IMG/VR virus record: IMGVR_UViG_3300021378_000131 | Coordinates: 1-27,497 of that record | Origin: a virus | Direction: 5' to 3' (one strand) | DNA: 27,497 bases | Shown: piece after piece, positions 8,044 to 16,722 of the stretch | Numbering within the stretch: the first letter of the stretch is position 1 | Layout of the letters: the number at the start of each line of letters is the position of its first letter | Translations under genes and position numbers: made by a program | The notes under the pieces: generated by a model | Told to the model about the DNA's origin: nothing | Databases searched by the model: none | What the model saw: the letters and a program-made list of their open reading frames with translations, nothing else

Positions 8044-8556
8044 TTACGCTACTAATAACTCAAATGCAGTTTGTGTTGCACTATCCATTAATGGAGCCAA
8101 ATCTTTAGTCGTAGCTACACCAGTTAAGGTATATCCATTCATATCTGTTTTTGCTCCTCCAGTAGTTGAAACAACAGTAAAATCCATTCCGTCATCTAAC
8201 GCTAAACAATGCCAGTTTCCGTTTCTGTCAACCACAACTGCTTGTGGATATCCAGCTACTAATAAATTAAACTGTGCGTTTGTAGACGCATCAATTTTCT
8301 TTAGTGAAATGGTTAATGTTTGAGTGTTAACTTCTGTTCCAGTATTTCTGTCCCCAACTTGAGATTGTTCAAGAGTATTTAGATCTCCCTCTAATTCAAA
8401 TTTGTAAACTGCCGTTAAACCAGCATTAATCGCCGTTGCCTCTCCACCAGTAATAGTGAAAGCATCTTTAATACCATTATATAAATATAATACGGAGTTA
8501 CCTCCCAATCCGTCTTTACACGAACGTAAACGTCCTTGGCTAATATCACAACTCAT
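8044..8556 (-). CDS. Tail-tube-like structural protein (possible major tail protein)
   Basis: This 170-aa protein starts MSCDISQGRLRSCKDGLGG. The start with paired cysteines, the central TQTLTISLKK, GYPQAVVVDRNGNWHC and the DMNGYTLTG near the end are typical of a conserved Bacteroidota phage virion protein that I associate with the tail tube. It is a paralogue of the 192-aa protein at 4438-5016. It lies 26 bases downstream of the major capsid gene and ends at a strong hairpin, an arrangement that fits an abundant virion protein. A major tail protein is expected in this genome and no better candidate is seen, but this assignment is inferred and a head decoration role remains possible. Confidence 0.6.
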   Translation of the reverse strand: MSCDISQGRLRSCKDGLGGNSVLYLYNGIKDAFTITGGEATAINAGLTAVYKFELEGDLNTLEQSQVGDRNTGTEVNTQTLTISLKKIDASTNAQFNLLVAGYPQAVVVDRNGNWHCLALDDGMDFTVVSTTGGAKTDMNGYTLTGVATTKDLAPLMDSATQTAFELLVA

Positions 8557-8582
8557 TGTATTTTATTTTTTAAGGTTAATAA

Positions 8583-9527
8583 TTATGCAGTAGTACTTAA
8601 ATACCAAACGATTTCAGAGCCATAGTAGTAACCTACTGACGCTCCATAAACCATTTTTCCTCTTATCTGTCCAGTTAATAGTCCGATGCTATCTTCGTCT
8701 ACTAAAGAAATCTCGTTGAAATCTGCTTGTAATCCAGTAGCAAAAACAACATTAGCTTTTTCAAATACAACTATTGTATTGTCAGCTAATCCGTTTATTT
8801 CTGTTAAAGTGTAACGTCCGAAACGTACTTGCTTTGGCTCTGCGTTTCCGTCATTTGCAATTCCTTTAGATACTAAATAAAACCAGTATGCTTGGAATAC
8901 GTCTGGAGATACTGCAACAGTTAAATCTTTTCTTCTGATTGCAACTGGTACTGCTTCTAAAACTTTTTTAAGTTCAGCCTCAACGTTTGCCTCTGTTATC
9001 GGTGCTCCACCAGCAACAATTCCGTTGTTAGCTTTGATAACATCTCCGTCAGCAGTAAACTGTGCAATAAGTCCAGCAAACTCTCCGTCAGTTGCTCCGT
9101 TTCCATTCCAAATATCATTGTCAACTTGTTCAGCAGTACTCTCTAACATTTCTGTTTGAATAGCGTCTAAAATTTCAGTTGGCTCATTTGGATTTGATGC
9201 CGATGCTCCCATTTGGTCTTCTGACCAAGTTTGACGAAAATCTTCTTTACATACTTGGATTGGATTCATTATTTTTTTGATCTCCAATACTTTTTCTGAC
9301 AAAGTAACTGCACCAGCTGGAGTAAATCCACAAGTGTAATCAGTTAAACCACTTGCATAAGCGATTTTTCTTAAGTTTAATTTGTAATTTACGTTTTCAG
9401 CTACCGTTAATAAACCTAAACGTAATGTGTCAGCCTCTTTAAAAGCTGCTCCAATAATACCACCAGCTACTTTTCCAGCGTAATTTGACGCTACTGTTAC
9501 AGTGGTTGCTAAATTTACATTTTCCAT
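8583..9527 (-). CDS. Major capsid protein (HK97-fold)
   Basis: The 314-aa protein directly follows the protease-scaffold gene (19 bases apart), the normal place for the major capsid gene. Features of the group are an N-terminal arm (MENVNLATTVTVASNYAG), an early beta-rich part (VNYKLNLRKIAYASG), an acidic helical spine (EILDAIQTEMLESTAEQVDNDIWNG), then a peripheral domain with TVAVSPDVFQAYWFYL and a C-terminal strand region with FATGLQADFNEISLVDED. It forms the icosahedral shell. The N-terminal ~30 residues may be trimmed by the protease, but no cleavage site can be fixed from the sequence. Confidence 0.85.
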   Translation of the reverse strand: MENVNLATTVTVASNYAGKVAGGIIGAAFKEADTLRLGLLTVAENVNYKLNLRKIAYASGLTDYTCGFTPAGAVTLSEKVLEIKKIMNPIQVCKEDFRQTWSEDQMGASASNPNEPTEILDAIQTEMLESTAEQVDNDIWNGNGATDGEFAGLIAQFTADGDVIKANNGIVAGGAPITEANVEAELKKVLEAVPVAIRRKDLTVAVSPDVFQAYWFYLVSKGIANDGNAEPKQVRFGRYTLTEINGLADNTIVVFEKANVVFATGLQADFNEISLVDEDSIGLLTGQIRGKMVYGASVGYYYGSEIVWYLSTTA

Positions 9528-9546
9528 TTTAAATGTTCTTTTTTAA

Positions 9547-10713
9547 TTAATTTTTTGCGTTGTCAATTGCTTGTCTTAAACGCCCTTTTCTTGTTAATGC
9601 CACTTTTTGAGTAGCTGGTTTTGAAACTATCGGTTTTGATGCTGGTTGATTGCTCAATTCAGTAACCTCACTTTTTAGTTTCGCATTTTCTTCTTTTAGA
9701 GAAGTCAATTCAGTCGAGAAATTGTTAAATTTTTCTTCAAGTTTAGCGTCAATATCTTCAGAATACTTAACCAAAATTGATTTAATAGCATTTACTACAT
9801 CGCTATCTAACATTTCCTTTTTCTTTTTCTTTTTCATATCTTCATCTCCACCATATCCAAGTTCTTCATCTTCTCCAACTTTCTTGTCTACTTCTTCATC
9901 GCCCTCTGCTCTGATTTCCGATACTACTCCGTCATTTACTATCACTAACCCTATTTCAGTTGGATAGTCGCCGTCTGGTAAGCTAATACGCTCCTCATCG
10001 CTCATTACGAATACTGGCATACCAACTTCTAATTCTTCTCCGTCATAAGTGATAACAATTTCTCCACTTCTAACTTCTCCCATTTCAACCTTTTCAGTTT
10101 TTTTAGTCAAAATGTTTTCTGTAAACCAAACTTCCATTTGGCTCAATAATGATTTTTTTTCGTTTGACATTTCTTCTGTCTTTAAATTATTATTTGACAT
10201 TTCAATTTCTTGCAAATCTACCATTGCATCTACTGAAAAGCCGTTTACTTTTCCAGTCTTAACGTAGTTGTTCCAAATTTCGTCATTGTCAACTTTCATT
10301 GTAGCAATCCAAGATCCTTTTGGATATTCAAAACCAAAGTTGTAAGACTTGTCTACTTTAGGGTTTTCTACTAACCAACTTTCAACAAAACTAACGCCCT
10401 CTATTGACTCGTTATGTTCTAATTTACTATTTAATTGGAAACCACTTTGTAAAAAGTTTTGTGATAATTCTTTTATCGTTTCGGCACTAAAGTAGATATT
10501 AAACTCTTGACCTCCTTGATTTCGGTAAATTAGTTGGTCTGGTTGTAATACTAACCCCATTACAATACGTTGCTCTTTATCCACATCTGCCAGTCTTATC
10601 TCTTGAGGCTTGGACATTGCAATAAAGTGTTCTTGTGTTGCTGGATCGTCTACTAATGAAATGGCGAAAACGCCTTTAGAATTTTTTTTGAAATTTGCAC
10701 TATATGTTTTCAT
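9547..10713 (-). CDS. XkdF-like prohead protease fused to a scaffold domain
   Basis: The 388-aa protein starts with a Peptidase_S78_2/XkdF-like protease domain (about 1-170): LVDDPATQEHFIAMS, GLVLQPDQLIYR, LEHN (H100) and VESWL (S112) carry the probable catalytic His and Ser, and VNGFSVDAM closes the domain. A beta-rich insert follows (about 215-270, with DGEELEVGMPVFVM and SLPDGDYPTEIG), then a very acidic/basic low-complexity linker with MKKKKKKEM. A coiled coil at about 310-350 and a basic C-terminus (TRKGRLRQAIDNAKN) resemble scaffolding proteins that bind capsid subunits. Protease and scaffold are thus one polypeptide, which would be destroyed during prohead maturation. The start follows TTATTATTA-N4. 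Confidence 0.83.
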   Translation of the reverse strand: MKTYSANFKKNSKGVFAISLVDDPATQEHFIAMSKPQEIRLADVDKEQRIVMGLVLQPDQLIYRNQGGQEFNIYFSAETIKELSQNFLQSGFQLNSKLEHNESIEGVSFVESWLVENPKVDKSYNFGFEYPKGSWIATMKVDNDEIWNNYVKTGKVNGFSVDAMVDLQEIEMSNNNLKTEEMSNEKKSLLSQMEVWFTENILTKKTEKVEMGEVRSGEIVITYDGEELEVGMPVFVMSDEERISLPDGDYPTEIGLVIVNDGVVSEIRAEGDEEVDKKVGEDEELGYGGDEDMKKKKKKEMLDSDVVNAIKSILVKYSEDIDAKLEEKFNNFSTELTSLKEENAKLKSEVTELSNQPASKPIVSKPATQKVALTRKGRLRQAIDNAKN

Positions 10714-10717
10714 AACC

Positions 10718-10726
10718 TAATAATAA
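10718..10726 (-). promoter_or_regulatory. TTATTATTA translation-start element before the protease-scaffold gene
   Basis: TTATTATTA, four bases (GGTT), then ATG at 10713. One of four identical element/spacing combinations in the window. Confidence 0.5.
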
Positions 10727-10756
10727 ATAAAAAAGGTTATTGTTACACTTTTGCAA

Positions 10757-10792
10757 TAAAAAACCCCAAGCACTTCGCGATACTTGAGGTTT
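10757..10792 (-). terminator. Intrinsic terminator-like hairpin between tail and head genes
   Basis: On the minus strand 10792-10780 pairs with 10773-10761 over 13 bp including three G-U pairs, with a 6-base loop, followed by TTTTTTAT. It lies about 50 bases after the tape measure stop and 47 bases before the next ATG at 10713. It separates the tail operon from the head operon. Confidence 0.82.
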
Positions 10793-10842
10793 AAAAATTA
10801 AGTCAATTCAAAAAATTACAATGCTAATATACAAAAAATATT

Positions 10843-12870
10843 TTATAAACTACTATTATCAATAATATTTCTGTCCAATTCTTGACCAGTAGTTACGTCA
10901 CTTGTCACAACAAAAGCTTTAACTGGTTGTTGGCTCTGCTCATTTAGACTATTTGCAATCTGATTGTCAGCACTCCCCTCTACTAAATTAAAACTTGGTG
11001 GAGCTGGTGCTCCTCCTCCTCCTCCTCTATCAATACTTGGTGCTTGTTTTTCTATTGGTTTTGTCTGCAATATTTTTTGAACATTCTTTAAACCCATAAC
11101 TCCAATAGCAATAGAATTGGCTATTCTTAATGCTTGAGCGTATGGCTCTGGAAACGGTACTGTTGCACTCAAAGCTGAGGTTATACCTTGGTAAGTATTC
11201 ATTGTCGCTTGTGCTACCGCAACGCCTTTGGCTAAAGCACTCCCCTCCTCTGCTAATGCTCCTAAATTACCAAGCGTTTCACTTGCATATTGTATTCGTG
11301 CATCTTTAAGAGCCTCTGCGTCTTTTGTTTCTTGGTCTTTCGTTTTATTACTTTCTTCCTCTTGTTGTTTTAGTATCTTATTTTGTAACTGTAATTCTAA
11401 CTCATCGTAATATTCATCTAAAGCAAGTTTTGCCTCTCTTTTTTCTGTTTCTGTGCCAATTAAATTTTCAAGATCTTGCTCTGCTCTTTCTCTTTGTAAT
11501 TGTAATTTTTCTTCCTCTGTTGTGGCATATAATTCCTCGTCCTTTTTTAAAATATTATTTCTAAAATCGGATATTTTTTGTATTCTTGCCTCCTCACTTT
11601 TAGCATCTGCATCTAATTCGGCTTGTTCTTCTCTCCTCGCAGTTGTTAATTGAGTAGTTACTCTTTTTTGTTTATTTAATTTTGAGGTTTCTAAATTTAT
11701 TAAATTTGCTTGTAATTCAGCAACTTTATTTAAGTCCTCTGTTGTACTGTCACTTAACTTATTTTGTGCTATTTGATTTTGTAATCTTATTTTAGCAACT
11801 GCAATTTCTTTGTTTGTGATTTCTTCTTCTAATCTTCCAGCCTCCTCTAAAAATGCTATTCTTTCACTTGCTGAAAACTTCTCTTTGTCAACTGCTTTTT
11901 CTAATAACTCTGCTCTTGTTCTGTCTGCGTTTGCTCGGTCAATTAATAATTGTCTTTCAATTTTATCAGCCTTTGCTCTTTGGTCTGCAATTTGACCAGC
12001 TATTTTTAATTCTCTTTTTTGCTCATCTATAAAACCAGTTAAAGCATCTTTGCTTTTGTCAAGTGTATCTTTTACACCAGTCATAGTATCAATGTAAGAG
12101 CTACCAGCTTTCTTTGCATCCTCCATTGCACCAGCAAAATCTCTTTGAAATACTTTCTTTATTGCACTACCTAAAAAACCAAACGTATCAATTAAACTGG
12201 TTATTCTGTTTGTAATGTTTTCAACTATGGCATCTTTTAATTTTGTTATACTCTCTAATGGATTTTCAAAAACTTCAATAATTCCCCTACCTAATTTAGC
12301 GAGAATATCAGTTAAGTTTCCAACGACAACGCCAATTAAACCCATAAGTTTTTTAAACTTATTTTGTCCAGCCTCACTCGATTTAAAGGCTTGAACAAGT
12401 GACATTATACCGATAACTAAAGCACCAATTCCAGTTCCTATGATTGCAATCTTTAAAGCATTAAAACCTTTAGTCGCTCCACCAACTGCTTTAATCATAT
12501 TTTTAATTCCAGAAATAGCACCTCCGGTTAGACTGTCAAGTTTTCCAACAACTCCAGAATAATCTTTTTGGTTTTTAGTAGCCTCTTTTAATTCTTCATT
12601 TGCTTTTTTTCTGTCTTTAGTTACGTCTTTTAAGCCTTGTTTTTCTTCTTTTAATCTAAATTTAGACTCTTTTATTGCGTCATTAACTTTTTTTCTACCA
12701 GCTAAATTAGTTTTACTTGTTTTCTGTAAGGCTTTTTCAAGTTCAAATATTTCTTTCTCAAGATCATTAACTAATTTTTCTTGTAACTCGAAAGACTCGT
12801 TTAATTCTTCAACGTTTTTTTGTGCTTGTGCAACATCAACTTTTACATCAATTACTTTCTCGATTGCCAT
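10843..12870 (-). CDS. Tail tape measure protein
   Basis: The 675-aa protein has long heptad-rich segments at about 10-110 (KNVEELNESFELQEKLVNDL) and about 280-540, very rich in Glu, Lys, Ala and Gln. Hydrophobic helices at about 140-162 (FNALKIAIIGTGIGALVIG) and about 172-200, an Ala/Gly-rich region near 550-615 and a Gly-rich stretch (RGGGGGAPAPP) lie before the C-terminus. Length, coiled coils and central membrane-like helices are hallmarks of tape measure proteins, which set tail length and are ejected into the host envelope. By the rule of about 1.5 angstrom per residue the tail would be near 100 nm, an estimate only. A GGAG lies 5 bases before the ATG, one of the few Shine-Dalgarno-like sites here. 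Confidence 0.88.
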   Translation of the reverse strand: MAIEKVIDVKVDVAQAQKNVEELNESFELQEKLVNDLEKEIFELEKALQKTSKTNLAGRKKVNDAIKESKFRLKEEKQGLKDVTKDRKKANEELKEATKNQKDYSGVVGKLDSLTGGAISGIKNMIKAVGGATKGFNALKIAIIGTGIGALVIGIMSLVQAFKSSEAGQNKFKKLMGLIGVVVGNLTDILAKLGRGIIEVFENPLESITKLKDAIVENITNRITSLIDTFGFLGSAIKKVFQRDFAGAMEDAKKAGSSYIDTMTGVKDTLDKSKDALTGFIDEQKRELKIAGQIADQRAKADKIERQLLIDRANADRTRAELLEKAVDKEKFSASERIAFLEEAGRLEEEITNKEIAVAKIRLQNQIAQNKLSDSTTEDLNKVAELQANLINLETSKLNKQKRVTTQLTTARREEQAELDADAKSEEARIQKISDFRNNILKKDEELYATTEEEKLQLQRERAEQDLENLIGTETEKREAKLALDEYYDELELQLQNKILKQQEEESNKTKDQETKDAEALKDARIQYASETLGNLGALAEEGSALAKGVAVAQATMNTYQGITSALSATVPFPEPYAQALRIANSIAIGVMGLKNVQKILQTKPIEKQAPSIDRGGGGGAPAPPSFNLVEGSADNQIANSLNEQSQQPVKAFVVTSDVTTGQELDRNIIDNSSL

Positions 12871-13001
12871 ATTCTCCTAATTTTTCTGTTCAACCCTTTT
12901 AAAGAGGTTATCATTTCATTTTTTCCTTTTGCGATTTCCGTAAACTCTCCAGCACCATAAAAATCGTGTTGTCTTAATGTATTTATTATTTCTGCAATCA
13001 T
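12852..13001 (-). CDS. 49-aa small protein upstream of the tape measure gene
   Basis: An open frame begins with ATG at 13001, one base after the stop of the 887-aa tail gene, and ends at 12852, overlapping the tape measure start by 19 bases. The translation starts MIAEIINTLRQHDFYGAG and ends in a basic tail (NRKIRRIWQSRK). The exact fit between its neighbours supports a real gene. It may be a small tail-assembly factor, but nothing in it is recognised. Confidence 0.65.
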   Translation of the reverse strand: MIAEIINTLRQHDFYGAGEFTEIAKGKNEMITSLKGLNRKIRRIWQSRK

Positions 13002-13002
13002 A

Positions 13003-15666
13003 TTAGTTGGATTGTGCGATTAATGTTCTTTGTATTTCTGCTCCGTCTAAACTTAATGTTATAAATACTGACCTTGGTACTGCTCCAACATCTTGGTTAG
13101 CGTCAATTTCAATATCTAATCTGTTTGGGAATTTAACCCAATGTACTGTTGGTATATTAACCCAAAAAGTTCCAAAGCCATTATTTACTAAATTTATTGT
13201 ATAATTCTGCAAATTAGCTATCTCATATCGTACTGTTTGCTCCTCGCTTGTCAGTTGTATTAAGTCTGGCATCTGGATTAAAATTGTATCAAAAGCGTTT
13301 ATAAGTTCAAAATTTGTATTTCCATTTAGTAAGTCAACAGTAAATTTGTTTATTCTGTATTGATTATCTCTAATTTTTATTACGTCATTTAACTCAAGTT
13401 TATTAATAATATTTAAAGGCAAATCGTTAGCAGTATAATTCCAAATTCTTCTTTTTATATTAAAAATAGCACTAATATAATTTGACCAATGATTTTTATA
13501 AAGTGTATTTGTTACCAATGTACTATCCCAAGTCGAAAACTCGGTACCAAATAAAACAGAATAACTTGGTTGACTTAATCCAAAATCACTTGAAATGTTA
13601 TTTAGATTTCCAGCTATTTCAAAACCAACTTCGTCTTCATCTCGCATTTTTATAGACGTAAATTGTGGCATCGTTACATTATTAATATAATGGATTATTG
13701 GTGCTGGATTAACTGGGTTTAAATCTCGGTCATAAATTCCAGCAACTTGTATGTCTTTTAGATCTCCAGTATTCTGGTCAATTAATCTTTCATAAACTGG
13801 TTGCTCAAATGGTGTTTCTACTTTTAAAGTACCTCCGTCTAATGGTTTGCCGTTTGCGTCTTTTAAATCAACTTTCTCCTCTCCGTATGGCGTATTGTTA
13901 TTTTCTTTAAACTGAATAGCTAAATTAGTTGTCGGAGATACTGTCTTAAATTCGATTTCCTTTAATAACTCTCCTCTGTTGGCGTCGTATGTATCAAAAT
14001 TAATATAGTTCGTTAAATCGTAGTTAACGCCCTCTTGGTAGTAATTATTTAAAGTGTTTACGTAAAGTTGTCCGTCATCTTGAGCAATTACTACTAATTT
14101 AAACATATCAAATAAGCCTTTGAGAAAATCTATAATCTTTATCTCTGGCATATTTTTAGTAAACTGAAAATTAGGAAAAGCGTTATTTGTTGCTCCACTA
14201 CCTATTGCACTTCCAGTTGAAGTACCATTTACAAGAGCAAACCATTCAACTTGTTCTATATCTGTTGCGTTTGTAGTTATTTCAAAAAATGCAGTATAAG
14301 TACCACTTTCTGTTGGAACAAAAGTTGAATTAAAAACTGCTTTTAACTCGCTAAAACCTCCAAACTGTGAATATCTCCAGCCATAATTTCTGTTTAATTC
14401 TGCATAAACAACTCCGTTTATAATCAATTTTATATTTATACTTCTGTAATTTATTACATCTTGTGTTGGCAATGGACTTGGCATTACTCTTTCAGCTATA
14501 AAATTACACTTTAACTCATCTCCAGCATTTAAAGTAAACGTACCCTCGTTTGTAGTTGTGCTTATATTTGGACTTGTTGAGGTATCAAATTCAACTTTTC
14601 TAAAAACTTGACCTACTCCCTCTGTTGCATCGTCATCACACCATAAATATAAATTTTGAAATTCCTCTGTATCAAAAAACTGTCTTGAGAATGATAATCC
14701 TTGCTCATCTGTTCCGTACTTTATAATCGTAAAACCAGCCACCATATCTGTCGCAGTATATTGTTCAAATATTGGTGCTGGTTGGTAACCATTTTGAATA
14801 GAAATTATTGTTAATACTGCTCCGTTTTGTATTACTCTATATGCTGGAACAAAAGCCTCTAAATATTGTCTTACTTGTAATGCATTTGTTGTAGCAGTTC
14901 CGAATGTAACTGGTATTTCATAAGTAATTCCATTTAGCGTTATTTTACAAAAAGAATTAAAGCTATTTGTAGTAGGAACAATAACAGTAAATTGCACTAC
15001 TTGACTTGTGCCGTATTTGTATTCAATTGCATCAATTATTCTTATCAGTCTTAAACTTGGTCGTAGATCTTGGTAATCAACTCCGTTACTCGAATTGCCT
15101 CCAGAAATTCCGTCCCAATCTATATTAGATATTTGAGGCGTTTCGTCAAGTGAATTATTAGAATTATAATAATATCTTTTGCCAGACGCTAAAGTATATT
15201 TTACATCTCCAGCAAATAAGCTACTCTGTAAGCCAGTTTTTACGTTATCATAGGTAAAATCGTGTGAATAATTATCTAAATAGCTTAAATCCTTTAATTC
15301 ATCTTCTCCCAGTATATCTTTTAGCGATACAAAATTGCCAAAAAAGTTTATTGTATAGCTACTAACTTTTTGATTTTTAACATTTACTTTCGCTAATCTA
15401 AAAGCACCAATTCTAAATGGCATTCCGTCAATATCAATTCTTCCGTCAACTTTTACTCTGGCATCAAATTGATTATCTATATTAGCGTTATACCAATGCT
15501 TAAATAATATATTGTTATTCTTACTGGCTGGAACAGTAAAAGTCTTGGAATAGTCGCCTAAATTCTTCTCAATATTTGAAATATCCAGAACATTAGAAAC
15601 AACTGTTGCTGACTCATCTTTAAATTGGTCAATTTTTGTTCCTCCTATGTAAATATCTGACCTCAT
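13003..15666 (-). CDS. Large tail protein with C-terminal BACON-like domain
   Basis: This 887-aa protein starts MRSDIYIGGTKIDQFKDES and has DISNIEKNLGDYSKTFTVPA and LFKHWYNANID within the first 65 residues, a start shared by large tail or tail-tip proteins of Bacteroidota phages. The middle is beta-rich (about 200-640). At about 480-520 a stretch with KNMPEIKIIDFLKGLFDMF resembles the conserved core of this group. The last ~80 residues (about 805-887) end HWVKFPNRLDIEIDANQ, RSVFITLSLDGAEI and LIAQSN, matching the strand pattern and closing Gln of BACON/Ig-like carbohydrate-binding domains. It lies 3 bases after the 350-aa gene and before the tape measure. Role: tail hub or tip structure, possibly glycan binding; the exact position in the virion is inferred. 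Confidence 0.72.
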   Translation of the reverse strand: MRSDIYIGGTKIDQFKDESATVVSNVLDISNIEKNLGDYSKTFTVPASKNNNILFKHWYNANIDNQFDARVKVDGRIDIDGMPFRIGAFRLAKVNVKNQKVSSYTINFFGNFVSLKDILGEDELKDLSYLDNYSHDFTYDNVKTGLQSSLFAGDVKYTLASGKRYYYNSNNSLDETPQISNIDWDGISGGNSSNGVDYQDLRPSLRLIRIIDAIEYKYGTSQVVQFTVIVPTTNSFNSFCKITLNGITYEIPVTFGTATTNALQVRQYLEAFVPAYRVIQNGAVLTIISIQNGYQPAPIFEQYTATDMVAGFTIIKYGTDEQGLSFSRQFFDTEEFQNLYLWCDDDATEGVGQVFRKVEFDTSTSPNISTTTNEGTFTLNAGDELKCNFIAERVMPSPLPTQDVINYRSINIKLIINGVVYAELNRNYGWRYSQFGGFSELKAVFNSTFVPTESGTYTAFFEITTNATDIEQVEWFALVNGTSTGSAIGSGATNNAFPNFQFTKNMPEIKIIDFLKGLFDMFKLVVIAQDDGQLYVNTLNNYYQEGVNYDLTNYINFDTYDANRGELLKEIEFKTVSPTTNLAIQFKENNNTPYGEEKVDLKDANGKPLDGGTLKVETPFEQPVYERLIDQNTGDLKDIQVAGIYDRDLNPVNPAPIIHYINNVTMPQFTSIKMRDEDEVGFEIAGNLNNISSDFGLSQPSYSVLFGTEFSTWDSTLVTNTLYKNHWSNYISAIFNIKRRIWNYTANDLPLNIINKLELNDVIKIRDNQYRINKFTVDLLNGNTNFELINAFDTILIQMPDLIQLTSEEQTVRYEIANLQNYTINLVNNGFGTFWVNIPTVHWVKFPNRLDIEIDANQDVGAVPRSVFITLSLDGAEIQRTLIAQSN

Positions 15667-15669
15667 CTA

Positions 15670-16722
15670 TTATTGATTATTTACAAGATTATAACTCTTT
15701 TTAAATTTAATATCGTACTGGATTAACCTATCTTTTTGTCGTGTCTTATAAGTCATATTTTTACTTTCGATATTTAATGGTAAAAGATTATTATTTTCTT
15801 TGTACCATATTTTTTCCGATAGCAATAATTCAGTCAAAACAATATTCATTTCTTCGTCTATAAATCCAGTATTAAGATCTAAACTCTCTCTGCCGTTTAC
15901 GTTGTATCTTACAAATTGATGTTTTCCGTTTAATGCTTGACCTTGACTGCTTTGATATTCTTCGTCTGTTGTTGTAAAACTTTCTGTTCTCTCTTTAAAA
16001 AAAGTATATATCTGTTCTGCTCCCTCTTTATTTTGAAAGTAAATATCCAATGGCTCATATTTGCAATCCTCAACTGGATATAAACTAATAGTTTTTCCGT
16101 TAAATGTGATGTCAATATATTCGTCTGTTGGTGCGTCTGCAACTCTTACAAATAAATATTGTACTACTTCGCTACTTTGATTTGTCACTCCAACATTAAA
16201 GCTGGTATTTATTTCGTTATTTGGCTCACTTAATAAGGTAACGACTTCCGTTTTATTTGGAGATAATAAAGGTACAATAAACATACTTTGTCTGCTGGTT
16301 AAATATTCTATTGGTCTTATTAAAATATCATTTGCGATTGTAGTCACATTTTCGCCCTCATCTCCCCAGCTATAAGCAAGACTCATTATATCTGTTGCCT
16401 CTTGTTGAGGTGTTACAACGTCATTGTAGTAAACGCTATGTTTTACCCACATTTGATTACTTCCGTCAACTATTGATGTCGTTGTTATATCTTTTGGCGT
16501 AAAATTAATATAATCTGAAACTAATCTTGCAATATCTACTATGTCATTTCCAACTTCATTAGCTACATTATTTTTCGTAAATTGATACGTTGGTGTTGAG
16601 GGAGGAGTATTTTTATCTCCATTCCAAACATATATTAGCATAGTATAGCTATTGGCTTGATTACCTCCAACTGGATTTAACCAAGGTGTCGTTACATAAT
16701 ACGGACTTAAACTCTTAATCAT
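15670..16722 (-). CDS. Putative tail structural protein, 350 aa
   Basis: The protein starts MIKSLSPYYVTTPWLNPVGG and has a beta-sandwich-like N-terminal half (SYTMLIYVWNGD, NDIVDIARLVSDYINF). The central part has LTSRQSMFIVPLLSP and the end has RQKDRLIQYDIKFKKSYN. Proteins with this SPYYVTTPW...YIWNG opening occur upstream of the large tail-tip gene in many Bacteroidota phages and are annotated as hypothetical or structural. Its start overlaps the stop of the upstream gene by 4 bases, so it is translated together with the tail-completion gene. Specific function unknown. Confidence 0.65.
   Translation of the reverse strand: MIKSLSPYYVTTPWLNPVGGNQANSYTMLIYVWNGDKNTPPSTPTYQFTKNNVANEVGNDIVDIARLVSDYINFTPKDITTTSIVDGSNQMWVKHSVYYNDVVTPQQEATDIMSLAYSWGDEGENVTTIANDILIRPIEYLTSRQSMFIVPLLSPNKTEVVTLLSEPNNEINTSFNVGVTNQSSEVVQYLFVRVADAPTDEYIDITFNGKTISLYPVEDCKYEPLDIYFQNKEGAEQIYTFFKERTESFTTTDEEYQSSQGQALNGKHQFVRYNVNGRESLDLNTGFIDEEMNIVLTELLLSEKIWYKENNNLLPLNIESKNMTYKTRQKDRLIQYDIKFKKSYNLVNNQ

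Noticed and set aside
9650-9967. Ser/Phe-rich plus-strand open frame opposite the protease-scaffold gene
   Set aside because: Its composition is the antisense of the acidic/Lys-rich scaffold. The same holds for the other plus-strand frames in the window, none of which has a convincing start or family match.
15930-16142. 70-aa minus-strand frame inside the 350-aa tail gene
   Set aside because: It is fully contained in another frame of a well-supported gene and has low-complexity Lys/Gln sequence.
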